Source of the DNA: Pleodorina starrii
Taxonomy: Eukaryota; Chlorophyta; Chlorophyceae; Chlamydomonadales; Volvocaceae
Direction: 5' to 3'
Assembly: GCA_030267565.1 (NCBI GenBank)
Contig: BRXU01000018.1
Location: 2,418,001 to 2,482,000 of the forward strand
DNA length: 64,000 nucleotides
A model generated the notes under the pieces. That model did no database searches. It was not told the DNA's origin and saw only the letters and a list, made by a program, of their open reading frames with translations. Below, piece by piece: positions 13,101 through 25,700 of this stretch (positions are counted from its first letter, which is position 1; every line of letters begins with the position of its first letter). A program made the translations under genes and the position numbers.

Positions 13101-14061
13101 CCAATAAGGATGACGACACTGCCCTTTTCCACGTTCCGGATCACCTTTCGCACGCATGTGTGACTCAATCAACCTGCATTGGCTTGAATGTTTGGTTCAT
13201 CGATGCATATCGCAGACGACTAGAGCAGTGTGTCGCCATGCATGTATGGTTAAGCCTTCGGTCCGCCTCCCGATACCCCGGCCGACGTTCTACTCGACTG
13301 GTCTCACGTGCGTGCATTACGTAGGCGGTTCCTTGGCTCCGACGGTTATTACAATTCCCCCATCTACATGTCCGAGCTGGCCGCTACGCACGCCTGCGCG
13401 GAGCGGGTGGCGGCTAGCATGGAGATCGACATCCGGCAGCGCCCTATGGTCCTCATCACGGACTCCTGGCGTAAGATTGGGCCGGGTTGGGTTGAGTTGG
13501 CGTAAGCTTGGCTTGAGACGATGCGCGGCCAGTGGAAACCGAATTCGTTTCCGTTCAACCCCAACGCCGTCTTTAGTCGCTGCCTTGGGCGGGGGCGCGC
13601 CCGGCGTCCTTCCGTGTTCGCCGTGATACTTAGGGTTTGGCCAATCAGCCGCCCTCCTGGGTTTGCTTGCTTTACCGTTGCCTGCAGTGTTCCGGAACCT
13701 GGTGCAAATGGACACGTTCGCGGAGTTGGTGGTGCCCGACATGACCTTTCCGCACGCCGCGCGGGGGCGCGGAGCTGCTGTCCAGGCGATGCAGGAGGAT
13801 TTTGTGAAGCTGTACCTGGTGTCCCGCGCGCGATGCCTCCTGACCAGCGGCGCAGCCAGCGGCCTCCCGCTCTGGCTCCGCGGCGCCGGCGGCGACGGCG
13901 GCAGAAGCAGCGGCAACAACAGCGCACCCTTTGCCATTGCTGCTTCTACTGCTGGGTCTGCTGCTGGGGGCCCGACCACTCCCCTCAAGAGGTTACTTGA
14001 AGACCAGCAGCCGCTCGCAAGCTGCCGTTACGACATGGCCACGTGTGAGCCGCTGCTATGA
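10181..14061 (+). CDS. secreted NodZ/O-FucT-like glycosyltransferase (6 exons)
   Basis: Predicted exons: 10181-10688, 11459-11529, 12129-12284, 12747-12910, 13325-13470 and 13688-14061. Phases agree, giving 472 residues. A hydrophobic signal peptide (residues 1-25) starts at ATG 10181. The core resembles fucosyltransferases of the NodZ/O-FucT fold: RIENMVLLLRVAMAYKKILL followed by LDW (117-137), FLVPNEIDW (147-155), CYFNFLFKFN, a DYIAWQWR block in the position of the usual HxR motif, RPMVLITDSW, and a C-terminal DFVKLYLVSRARCLLTSG block. The expected His of HxR is not present. The last exon ends in a Ser/Gly/Ala-rich insert before CEPLL and the stop. The first long exon could contain another intron (a GTAGGC donor at about 10389), and a small exon near 11032 cannot be excluded. 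Function beyond glycosyl transfer is unknown. It is not a close copy of the gene at 1348-5819. Confidence 0.78.
12340..12441 (+). mobile_element. 5'-truncated retroelement 3' end inside an intron
   Basis: This stretch of the third intron of the glycosyltransferase gene matches the 3' end of the minus-strand retroelement at 6634-6740. Both share GTCCGTCTA or ATCCGTCTA, then TGTACGGCTAGCAACC, and end GGTTCCCCTTGTAA after a short diverged segment. It lies in the sense direction of the host gene, so its TGTAA is a potential premature poly(A) signal. Confidence 0.6.
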
Positions 14062-16527
14062 GACCAGATGGCAGGGGAAGATGTCACTCGCCGGCGCCAG
14101 GAGGAGCGCGACCGAGCTTCGTATATACGCCGGCACCAGGAGAGCGGTCGAGCTTTGACAGCGCCTCCTCGCTCCTACCGGTAGCGAGAGGGTTGCTTGG
14201 AAGAGGCAGTCGTTGCTGCGCGGGTGCCCTACTGGGATAGCGGTTCTGCAGCAGGCCTTGTGGCATATATTGTACGAAATCTCAACATTTTTATGCGGTT
14301 CGACGCATCCGTCGATCAGGTAGATAGGCCATCGGCTCATCGCTGACGTGGCGCAAGTCTGCAAGGAACGAGTCGCATTTATTTGGCCCTAGTACGGACA
14401 CGCATATGCCATTTGCTTGCGTGGCGCCGCGGCGGCGGCCAGCAACAGAATGCTATGGGATGCAAGGGCGGATGAGCAAGGCACGAGGTGCATGCGTGGC
14501 AATGGGTAATGAGGAAAGCTCGTGCGGTACATCGATCAGGTGCTGGCCGCCTGCGGAGGTAGAACTGTATGTTACATTTTTGGGTGCCAGACCGTAACCG
14601 TAGGTGGAGCCAGCGGGCCAACTGACGGTGCACTGCACCACGCAGAAAGAGACATGCGCGCGAGTGGGTTTTGATGCGATTGATCCTGATTTTGTCCTGC
14701 TGATCCACATGTCTCGGGATAGCAAAAATAAAGCGCGTGTCGTATACGTGACGTGCGTGTTTCGGTCGAAGTTCGTGTACTTTCGAGTTATGATTACCGT
14801 AGGGAGCATGTACTTTGGAGTTATGACTACTTTGATTAGTAATGGCATTCCCAGCGGTCATCGGGCGGGAGGGTTGGGAAAGCCAGCGGTCCGCCTGAAT
14901 GGAACTGGTTACGGTGGCCCTTGTTGTGCACGTGTAGAAGGGAGGTACTATATGACAGCTAGTCGGTTCCTGTCGGTGCGAGGTTAAGACCTGATAAGAA
15001 CTGATGGATCAGGGGGGGGACCAATTTATGTTTCCTGTATGTTCTGCATCGGTGTGGCCATTGGGTTTGCATCCGATGTGGCGAGGTGCGTGGGTATCTG
15101 CTTCTGGGGCTCGCAGCTTCGGATATCGGCAATATGCGCCTCATGTCAGCCCAGTCTGCCCGGGCTCGTAGCACCTGGGATGGGGGTTGCGGGGTTAACA
15201 GTCAACGACAGTACATGTAGCAGACGGTGGGGTGGGGTGAAATCCGTGAACGTGTTTTCGAAGCCTGAAGCGCTGTCGTACATAAAGGAGTACGGCGTCG
15301 AGACACCGCTGTACAGATGGTAGTGAATTTTGGGTGAATTCGTACGTTCCGGTTTCGGCATATCGTCAAAATGCGCGCTCATGGGTACAGAACGGCCATT
15401 TAACTACTTTCGAGCCCCGCAGCACGGGCTAGGGGAGTGCTAGACGTCGATTTTGGCTTCGACCCTCGCGAACCCGCTGTAACAAGCTTCAACCATTCAG
15501 GTGCCTTCGCCACCTGAACATTAAACACATCATTCCAAGAGTTTAGGTAGCCATGCAGGACACCTTTCCCGAAAACGTTTCCCCATCCGACGTCATCAAT
15601 CGCAAAATTATCGGTTCAACAGGGCGGGGCATTGAAGTCCTAGTGCCTGTTGCCTTGATCAATGTTCACGCGCACCCTGAACTGTATCAGAGCTCTAGAG
15701 GCTTCACAACAGCATCGTGTGATGAGCAAAAACTTCCAAGACTTCACACTCTTCCGTTCGCACACCAGCATCAACCCCATGGACTCAACTGCGGTTCCGT
15801 CGCTCCGCATCGACCTACTGTAGCTTCATGGCACAGGACATATGAAGGCAAAAATCTCCATGACACACATATGGAAGGCCGCAGCGTGCACACGCGGCTG
15901 AAGAACGGCGTGCTACCCTCTGGGCGAAGACGCCCTGGCTGTCCACACGCACTTTCGACTGTCACACCATGACAAACCGTCCGAAAAAGGGAAGAAAACA
16001 ACAGTACCTTTCGCCGTGACACGACGTCCCGAACTAACCATCCCTGCAGTCAACCGGACACTTTGCCACACCACTTAGCCCGATCTGTATACTTCGCCCG
16101 ACAGCCAGCATGACGCAATTGCCAAACTGGAAGCCATTACGTCAGGTATTAATTTGCGTAACCATGGTCAGCCGCCATCCCCTACACAATGTACACATGC
16201 GAACAGCAGTTGTCAGCTCTGTCAACGCAGCCAAACAGCTTAGTTAACGCACAGCCGTGTCAGCACGCACACATATATTCGCAGACACGCATGGAAAATG
16301 CCGCGCAGAGTGCGCACATGCTGGCAAACTGCCCCTCCAGACGTTTCCAATCGCCGATGCAGCATTTCCTGAGACACGCGGCACACGAGAAAATGGCTCC
16401 CGTACAGTTACGTGCCACGTAACTCAAGCAATGCATGCAGCGGCATGGTACAAGCCGCGAGCTGGTGGCGGCAAACTACAGCACTGACCGAACAACCAAC
16501 AGCTTCGCAAGGAAATCGTGGTCTTTA
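14062..16527. other. intergenic region between convergent genes
   Basis: No exon with a recognisable product is visible on either strand. The glycosyltransferase 3'UTR should begin here; the first TGTAA after its stop is at 15478-15482, about 1.4 kb away. A 140-codon + frame at 15553-15972 has no recognisable motif or splice partners and may be retroelement debris or chance. Short imperfect repeats around TACTTTCGAGTTATGA / TACTTTGGAGTTATGA lie at 14778-14828. Confidence 0.35.
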
Positions 16528-16532
16528 TTACA
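16528..16532 (-). terminator. candidate TGTAA poly(A) signal of XRN1
   Basis: TGTAA on the minus strand about 210 nt after the XRN1 stop codon, in the context CACTGTAATAAAG. This pentamer is the standard poly(A) signal of chlamydomonadalean algae. Confidence 0.55.
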
Positions 16533-16740
16533 GTGAACAGCACACAACACGACAATTTCGCAGATCCATCTATTGCTACACAATCTCTCGGCTGCCCCTT
16601 GCGCCCCGCACCGACACCCTCTATGGGGCGGATTGCGGCTTCAGCGGCTATGAGCACTAATCGCACTCCGAATACTCCGAATAAGGGATATCGCAGGCAC
16701 TGCGGCACGCCAAACCTAAATAACCTGGCACGCATCCCAC

Positions 16741-19700
16741 TCAAGATCGCTCAATGCCGCTGGCGTTCTTTCGTAGAGCACGTAGCAACTCCGTCCCACT
16801 GTCCAGGGACTGCGCCTTGGCAGCTGCGTCCGCATCATTTCCAACTGCGCTGCCTTGCAGCTTCCGTAAAAGCGCCGCACCAGGATTCGGCGGCGGCGGC
16901 GCCGCCGCAGCCATCGGTACCGCGGAAGCGCCGCCGCCGCAGTCCAGCGAGTGCCGCGCTGCCAGAAGCTGGGTCGGTGCCGTGGGAGGCTGCACTCCCG
17001 ATGCTGCGGCCTGGCTGCCCGGCGCAACAGGCCCAGGCGCCCCTTGCACGGAGATCGGCCGACCGCGACCCTTAAAACCGCGCCCCGATGCGTCTGGGAG
17101 GCGTGCGCTCTTGCCGAACGCCGCTCCTCCTCCGGCGGACCGCCCCTCGTCGTCGGCCCCGCTTCCCGAAGCCCGTGCAGAGCCCGCAACAACCTGGCCA
17201 GCCGACTTGCGGCGCGCGGGTGCACCCGCACCCGACTGCTGGGCGGCAGCATACTGAGGCGCAAGGCCCGTGCCCTTGCTTGGCGGACGCTGCGGCGCCT
17301 CCGCCGTTGCAGCGGCCCGGCCGGCGGTGCCTTCAGCCCGGCCGCGGATCAGCCCAGCGACCGCCTCATCGCCATCGTCTATGCTTTGCATTGCGTCCAC
17401 GTCGATGGGGTGCGACTCCGGCGCCGGGACTGCCGTTACGCTGGTCGATCCGGTGCTGTTGGCCCCGGTACTGACCTGGGAAGGCGCTGGCATCGACAGC
17501 ATGGGATGCTGCTGCGGCGGGGGTTGCGAGAACGCCGGCTGAGGTGGCAGCGGCGCCGCTGCATATGGTATGTGGTACTGCCCTGGCCTCATCGGCCCCA
17601 TCATGGGCATTGGCGGTGGAGCCATGACCACGCTGCCCGGGAAGGGACCAGGCATTCGCATGCCCCCGTTCAGCGGAGCTGGCGCGTGGGGCGGGAAGAA
17701 AAACGCCGGCTGATGTGGCGGCGGTGGGCCTGTGACGTAAGGGGCCCCTGGCTGGAAGATGCCTGGCTGCTGCTGCATTGGCGGTGGCGGCGCCATACCG
17801 CCATGAACGAACATAGGTTGCGGGGGGTATGGCTGCTGCACCAGCGGTGGCGGCGAAAATGGCGGCGCCGCGTTCTGCTGCTCCTGCCGCTGGCCGCGAA
17901 CCGAAGCTGGCCGCGATGCGTTCTGAGGCGGCACCTGCGGAGACGGCCCAGCCGACCCCACGCGCGCGTTGGGAACGAGCTTCTGCAGCTGCGCCAAGGA
18001 ACCGGCCGGTACTGGCTGCGTTGCGGGCGCGGAAGCCAAGGCAGCCGCCGCGGCAGCCGCGGCGCGCAAAGCCACGTCGTCCTCCGCATACGGCTGCGGC
18101 GTTGCCGGGCTGCGGCCCTGGTTCCCCGCCGTCAGCTTTTGCAACAGGGCACTGCCTGCGTCGGCGCCCCGGGATACCTCGCCCTGCTTGACCGCGCCAG
18201 CAGCTCGCATGGCTGCGCCCAGCAGCTTGGTCGAAGGAACGGGCGGCGACACGGGCGCGGTGACGGCGACAGACGCCGGCACGCAAGGTTTTGCGGCGGC
18301 ACCGGGAGGCGAGGGCTGCTGAGTGGCTTTTTGCGCAGCTCGGGACGCGAGGGCCGCGCCTTGGCCATTGCGGGCCCCGTTAGCGTTCCCCGGCGAAGCC
18401 GATGCTGCGTCTGCCGCGTGCGTGCTGCTCTGGCGCGGAACCTGGTGCTTGGCGAGGGAGATCTCAATGGGCTTGTTCACGCACAGGAGCAGGTCAAGCG
18501 GCACGAACGCCCCGCATTTGCCGTTGGCGCGGCCGTTGAGGTTGCTACCACCGCCGAACTCCTCGTCAAAGAGCACCTCGCACGCCTCTTCGTAGACGCC
18601 TGTCGGGATGGTGCAAAGAAGGAATAGCCTAAGAATCATCTCTGCTCGCTTGCCGGTGACCCCTCAACTCGCTCGTTCTGCAAACCCACGCTTCGGGTGA
18701 CTGGTACGTAGCCAAAAGTAGAAAAGTTGCCAACGCCTAAGGCTTTAACCAAACCCCGGCTCACCAATCACTGTGCCGCGGAGGCCGTACGGTGGCGTGC
18801 CCTTTCCGCTGACACAGACCACTCGATCGCCCAGCTGAAGCGGGCCGCCCTGCACCGCCAGCTTGACCTGCGCGGGACAAGGCGTGAAGACGGGTTTTCT
18901 TCAATCACGAGTGCCCAAATGTCCTTGGCGCTCATACCGTACCCCAGCCGTGCTACATCATCGTTCACTTCGACCACCTGCCCTCATGAGTGCCCCCATT
19001 TACCTCCATTTACCCAAGCCGCATACAACCTGGTCTCCGCTCATAGCGCCCTCTCTTGTTGCAACACGCACCTGGTCGGCGCCTGGCGTGTAGGGCGGCA
19101 GCAGCAGCAGCGGCGGCACGTTCTCGTACTCGGTCGGCGGCGGTGGGTGCGCAGGCATGGGCGCGACGATGGACTGTAGCGCCTTCACGCCCTCGTCCGA
19201 CAGCACCTGCGTGCCCAGCTTGACCAGCGGCCGCTTGGCCAGCGGGGTGGACTTGATCCAGTCCGTCACCTCACGCACCTTGTCCTTACGCTGCGCGGGC
19301 GTTAGGCCCGGCAGCAGCTGATCTAGCCGCAGGTCGCCTGCTGGCCAAAAATGAGTTGCGACCCATCGCCAGGTGGTGCATAAGCGGGGGTGCATAAGCG
19401 GAGATGTGCCACCTGGATGTGTGGCTAATTTACGAAGTTAAGTATCTCCGTAAAGGAGCCAGAAGCACAAATGGTGCTGAAATGCAGGCAAAACGAGCAA
19501 TATCTGACGTACGCCAAGGGCACATGCGCATTCATCTGGGCCACACAAACCTCTATTATTTATGTTCGTGCAAAACCGTGCACAGTAGGCGCTGTATCTG
19601 CGGCGCCCCGAGACCCGTGCGCCAGTACATAGAACATGAAGCCCTGTGCCACGCATTCTGGCCACGCACACCATCCGCAGAGGCATCGCGCCCCCGCATT

Positions 19701-22700
19701 TCGGGCGTGTGTCCAGTTCCCAGATGCCGGCCGCCGCGTGTAGCCACATCGCACCGGACAGCAGCACTTGCCTGCACCCTCGCCCTCCGACTTGAGCAGC
19801 GCCGCCCAAAGCCACGGGAACGTCTTCCGATACTCCTGCAGAATGTTGATGACGGCGGCCGAGTACGTCCAGCCGTTGCCATCCTCCGTCGGCTGGCTGA
19901 AGCCCGGCACGCACACGTCCTTGGATGACGTCTTGATGGCCAGGCCCAGGTCGTAGCGGTCGTCACCTGACAATGGCGAGAACGTGTGTTGGCTTCATAC
20001 CACGATACGCACGGTAAACGTCCCGAAGAACGATGCATCACTACGTCTCCAGCGGAATCCCTCAGCCGCCGCCACAGCCTTACCGTCGCGCGTCCACATG
20101 TTTCCGGTAATTCGCCCCAGCAGCCGTGGCGATACGCCCGCCTTGTTTGAGACCTCGCCGCTGTTGTAGTACTTGACAGCGAAGCGCTCAATCACCCGTT
20201 TGGCGGAGCGGAGCGCCTGGATGCCCACCTGCAAGGAACAACGCAAACACGAACAGCCTGAGCCGGACTCCGAATGGATACGTATATCGAGCCACGTAAT
20301 AATCTGCTCTCAAACGACGCTTTACCGTATTGTCTGTGCAAGTGGCGGCGTCGGTTCCCCGGACCGCATTTGCGGCCGTACTGACCTGGTCCGAGACTGG
20401 CTGAACCAGGACGCGATAGTGACCGTTGGCGGCTGCGGCGCCCTGCTTCGACAGCTTGCCGTGCTTCGACAGGCCCTTCCCAAGGTCCGGGAGCACGGTG
20501 GCCATGCAGCCGAAGAAATGCTTGCCCAGGAATACCACCTGCGCGAACGGGCACAGATACGTTGCGGTCCACACCGACAACAACCACAGCAGCAACTGTT
20601 CCAAATCAAACCATTGGAGCCCTGTTGCCAAACGGCCGTTCGGCAACACAACGTGGCAGTCGCGCACCTGCATGCCGTCGTCCAAGGTCGGGAAGCCAGG
20701 CACGTCGTCGGCCACCTGGGCGCCCCCACCCGCGGCGAGTTGCTGCGGTCGCTGCCGAATAACGGCCTGCAGCAACAGCCCGTTCATTGTCGAGATTGCA
20801 TGATTGAAAACCGGTTGTGCAACGTGACAGTTGTGTACCAACAAGCCTGCTGAACCTTACCTGCAGGGGCACCTGAACCTCGTCCTTGGAGTAGGTTTTT
20901 TCAATCGTACCGTCACTGTGGCGGATGTAGCCCAGGCAGACTTTCACGCCCACCTGCAGCAGACCCGTGCGGCCGAGCCGTGTCCTCAGTACGAGCAACG
21001 AGCAACCCGTACGCGTGCCTATGCCCCATTGAACTGTCAACCACGACAGTCAAGAGTAATGGTCACGCGATCTCCATTCTACACGTCACACAACGGCTTA
21101 CCACCAGGTCCACTTTGCCCACGTCGATGCCGCAGCGCGTGAGGAAGGTGTTGGCCAGGTGGACGGCGTCCGTCTCCCACCGCTGCCCCTCAGGCTGCTG
21201 CCACCGCTGAACCTGTCCGCAGGCAGAGCACCCAATAATTCCAGGACAGCAACTATTGTCAGAACGCGGACTTCAAACAGGATTAGCAAGGATTAGCAAG
21301 GGCGATTTACGCTGCTTTTTGTGGCCACATGTGAGCAAAGCGTGCATTTCGCACAGTTGCGATCGGTGGAAGCGCCTTCGGAACTTCTGCGCCTTAGGAA
21401 CTTTACCGTGACCCAGTAATCACCAGGCGCATCAGCGCCCCTCATGTGAGACGTCCATTAAAGACAACTTCCGTTGAGCTTCTGCCCAACCAAGTCTGCA
21501 TGTTGCTTACCTTGACCGCCCCTTTGCTGTCATATGAGACCTGGCCGCCACGGTCTGACACGCGCACCACCCGCGCCTCTTGCAGGTAGGGCCAATTTAT
21601 GTACGCCCGCGAGCCCAGCAGCCCCGAGTTGGCCACCTGCTCCGCGCTCAGCACCGCGCCGTTGAGGGCCTCCCGCAGGTCCTTGAAAGCCAGCACCAGG
21701 CTCTCCTTGCGGCTGGGCATGCCCAGAACGTTGACGCCCACGTTGCGCAGCGAGGGCCGTACCTACGCGGTAGCGAAGTATGTAATAATTTGCAGCGCGT
21801 GGAGGCTACGCACGAGACTGCCAGCATCGGGTAATCATTCTGATTACCACACGGCCGCTTCCAACCACCATCGTAACGGCAGTACCTTAACGAAGGCCTT
21901 GTGCGTGCCCCGGCTACCCAATACAACTAGTGCACTGATGCTAGCGCATTGCAAAGTGAATGGGCAACCCCACCGCTCCCCTCGCCCAAACGTTTAGCAC
22001 GTTCCGTCCTCACAAGTTCAGGCTGCGCAAGCAAACCTGGCACCTAGAGCATAATGCGCACTGCTGACAACAAGCGCAAGGGCACCATTCGTCCCAGCCG
22101 GACGTACCTGCAGCGACTTGAGCGTGGGCATGCCCACCGGTGTCAACAGGCCCACGCGCGTACCGGGCACCAGCGCAGGCACGAAACCCTTTCCACCCGG
22201 CGGCAAAGGTGGCGGCGGTGGTCTCTCCAGACAGCGACTGTGGCAGACCTGCGCAGCGCAACAGAGGACGGTGCACTATTAAAGCGTGTTTAAGGCCAAC
22301 GGTTTGCAAATAGGACGACTGGAGATAAACCCATTAAGAACGAAACGAGGTGATTGCTCGCGTCGCGCTCCGCGCGCCAAGCGTTTAAACGAAGTTGACG
22401 GCGACGCCGAGGGCAGCCCGAATGCATCACCAAACCACAGCCACGGCGCACATGAGTGCCCACCTTCAGGTCTTTGAAGTGCTTCGGCATCGTCGAGGCG
22501 CAGTAATTCGGCTCCGACGCGTTCCGGCTGAATTGGAAAATCTGTTAATTCAGGGGCATCGGGCATGGGGTTCCTGGTTGTCAGTGTGCGACCGGCAGTT
22601 CTCTGAGTGTGCACATCCATGACATCGTGCGACCAGCACAGTATCAGCACGACTGTCTCGATTTGGCAGCCAGGCGCCGAAGGTGAACAGACAACGCCAA

Positions 22701-25700
22701 GGCTCGATGACCTCCGTGGCTCACCTGGATCTTGCCCAGCTGGTTCCGTGCCTGCTCCTCGGGTGAGAGCACGGCCGCCTTGACGGACCTCGCCGCCTCC
22801 AGAAGTCGGATCTGTAATTCGGAAATACATGCACAGCACGCGGAGGCCGCCGTACTGGCTTGGGTAACCTGGTGCCGAAAGCGAGCTGTCACCCTGGTCC
22901 TCGGATAGGAAATCCCGGCGCAGCCATTCGAAGCGGTCCGCTAGTTCCATTTTCCAACACCCAGCCCCTCCAAACAAGGTAACCCGGCGTCTATCTTCCT
23001 AAATTTGCACATCTGCGGCTGGTCACGCCGATGCGCCCTTCCCGTGCACATACCTCGTCGACAAATGGCACCAGCACGACGCCCTCCCAGTCCGCGCGTT
23101 TGCCCTCCATGTCGACCTGAAGAAAATAACCAGCGTTAAAGTTACCTTCAGTTGCGACAAAATTCAGAGCGCAAAATTGTCGGGGCGCGCAGGTCACAGT
23201 TACGACGCCAGGTGGTCTTTGCCAGGTGAAATTGCTGCGAAAGAGACATGGCCCGAAAGTGCTACATGCATCCCTGCTGTGCTTGCGGGTCGTGGACATG
23301 ACGAGGCTAATGAAGCATCGAACACCCAAGCCGTGGCTGGGAAGCTATGACACGCGAGCCGCACCGCACCTCGAACGACGCGGGGTAGAAGTCAATGATG
23401 GGCGACTCGGGGTCCATCATCAGTACGCGGAAGGGCGGCGGCAACAGCTTGCTGCTCGCTGCCGGCAGCACCGCCAAGAGCTGCTCAAAAGGCCGGAACG
23501 GGCTGCCCTGGGCGAAAGCCACCTGAGGGTGTTTGAAGGGTGATGTATCTCAGAAGAAGCTTATCATTGACTGATTGGTGGATGTACGAAAATACACATG
23601 GACGGATGTAACGAGAAGACTCTTTCCCCAATCGGGCAAGTCTTGGCCCACCTGGATGACGTCCAGGTTGACCATGTCCGAGGCCATCGGCGCGTAGTGG
23701 TAGGGGTAGTACCAGTCCCACGACGCCACGCCGCGGTAGTAGTACTCCAGCACCCAGTGCAGGCCCGCGATGTAATGCTCCGCCACCGTACGGCGGTCCT
23801 CTGAGCCGTAAGCGTGCAGCTTTTCACTGTAGTACCGGTCCTGAGTTTGGGCACGGGGATGCCGGGTACTTCAAGACATCAAACAGAATACTTTGAGCGG
23901 GTATGCTGTAGACAGGCCCCACCCCGCTGCTGGCGAGCAAAAGGGACTCGGCTAGGACCTTCTGAAGTCAAGACCGCTCGTCGGTCACAGCAATCATGGG
24001 ACCTAAGGCTGCACGGAACAAATGAAATTCCAAATGTGCTGCGCATGCACCAAGCATCGCGCGCAGATGCAACGTACTCGATACATCACCAAAGGCTCAC
24101 CTTCCACATCTGGAGCCCCTGATCTCCCAGCCCCGCCATCATCATCTGCCGCGCCTCGCGGCTCATCATGGTGGGTCCCTGCTGCTGCTGCTGTTGTGCC
24201 GCCCCGGGGCCCGGGCCTGGCTCCAACGCCTGGTTCAAGAGGTTGCCACGCGAGCCAGGCGGTCCTCCGACAGCAAGCGACCGCATGCCAGCGTCAATCT
24301 CGTCCAGCTGCGAGCGCTGGCCACCGCCCATGCGCGCCGCGCGCTTGGCACGCTTCGACTCCATGAACTCCGCGTCCTGTGGAACGCGGTCACCAACGAG
24401 TTACATCAAGTGCCGCTCCCCATGCAATCCACGGGTGCCCGCCTGCCTTTTACAACCCTAACGCCTCTCCATCCACCGACTCTACCGTATATCATCCTGG
24501 AGTCGGTATGGGTTCGCAGTTGGCCATTCTCTACCAACGAAACGGGAGGCCCCAGCTTGCGGGACAGGACGTCAGGTGTTACTTCACAGATTCGAGCACC
24601 AAGATACCATCCCAAAGTTTGTTTATTTGCACACCGGTTCCTTAACTCCCCATCGGCGTTTTAGCGGCCCAGGGCCCTGCTCACACCTGTGCGCGCTCCT
24701 CGAGGACCTGCAGCTCCATCTGCCCGATGCGCTCCAGCAGCACCTCCAGCCGGCGCCGGTCCAGGTCGCCAGCATACGTCAGGTAACCGCCCAGGCTGGG
24801 CAGCACCTCCTTGTACATGTCCATCAGCTTGTTGAGTGCGCCCTCCGCAATGTCCAGCGTCGGCAGTGCTGCAACAGCAACATCGGCAGAGGCAACAATA
24901 TTGGCGTGTGACTCCGTGCTCGGATCGGGAAGCGCGCATCGCAGCGCAAACGCTTCAACCACAACTTAGAGCGGCGGCCCATCCGAGGCGCTGGTGCATC
25001 CGTCCCGGCTGGTGAGCACTCAATCCAGCCAGGCAACATTGAGCTTCTCACCGGGCAAGAAGTCGTTACCGACAAGCATGCACATGAGCACGTAATCGTC
25101 CACAATGCGCTCCAGGTCCAACGGGAACGGCAGTTTGATGTTGCCAAACTCGAGCTCGAAGTATTCTCGCAGCAGCCTGTGAGGCACAAGACCACGACAG
25201 ACCGGGCGAAGCATGTGCCTGAGACATTTTCATTCATCAGATGTTCGCCATGAGTTCAAAGCGCCCTCTGCCAGGTTGAGAGGCAGCTAGCCCGTCTTAG
25301 CCTTGCAAGCCCCACGCCGACGTACCCGATCTGGAAAAGGATAAAGTTCTCCGCGCAGGGATTTTCCAGCACCTCGCGCGCCGGCTGCCCCCGGCCCTGG
25401 CCCGTGTAGGACACCACCTCGCGTAGCAGGCAGAAGTGCGGCTCGTGCGAAACCAGCGATAGCATGACGAGGTCCGCATCCAGGCCATACATGCAGTGCC
25501 GCTGATTGGGCTGGTAACTGGGCTGTCGCTTCTCCCACCGGATGTACTCCATGATCTTGTGTTCACCCTCACCGGGCACCTCGTGGCCTTGGGACGACAA
25601 AGTGCAAACCGGCACGAACAAGGGCAAAGTAATGTTAGAAGTGCAGTCCACACATGCGTAACTCAACGGGGTAGGAGCGTAGGACGAGTAGCTTCGTGTT

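Noticed and set aside
15553..15972. Plus-strand frame of 140 codons
   Set aside because: Not recognisable; a different overlapping frame looks equally protein-like, so it may be old mobile-element debris. Not called as a gene.
16951..18627. 558-codon Arg-rich open frame on the plus strand
   Set aside because: It is the antisense shadow of the GC-rich last exon of XRN1; it has Arg/Ala/Trp bias and no motif.
22812..22977. Minus-strand frame [18 protein letters not shown] as an extra XRN1 exon
   Set aside because: Exons 23116-23054 and 22811-22725 join in phase and give the expected family sequence; this stretch lies in the intron between them and has no matching phase.
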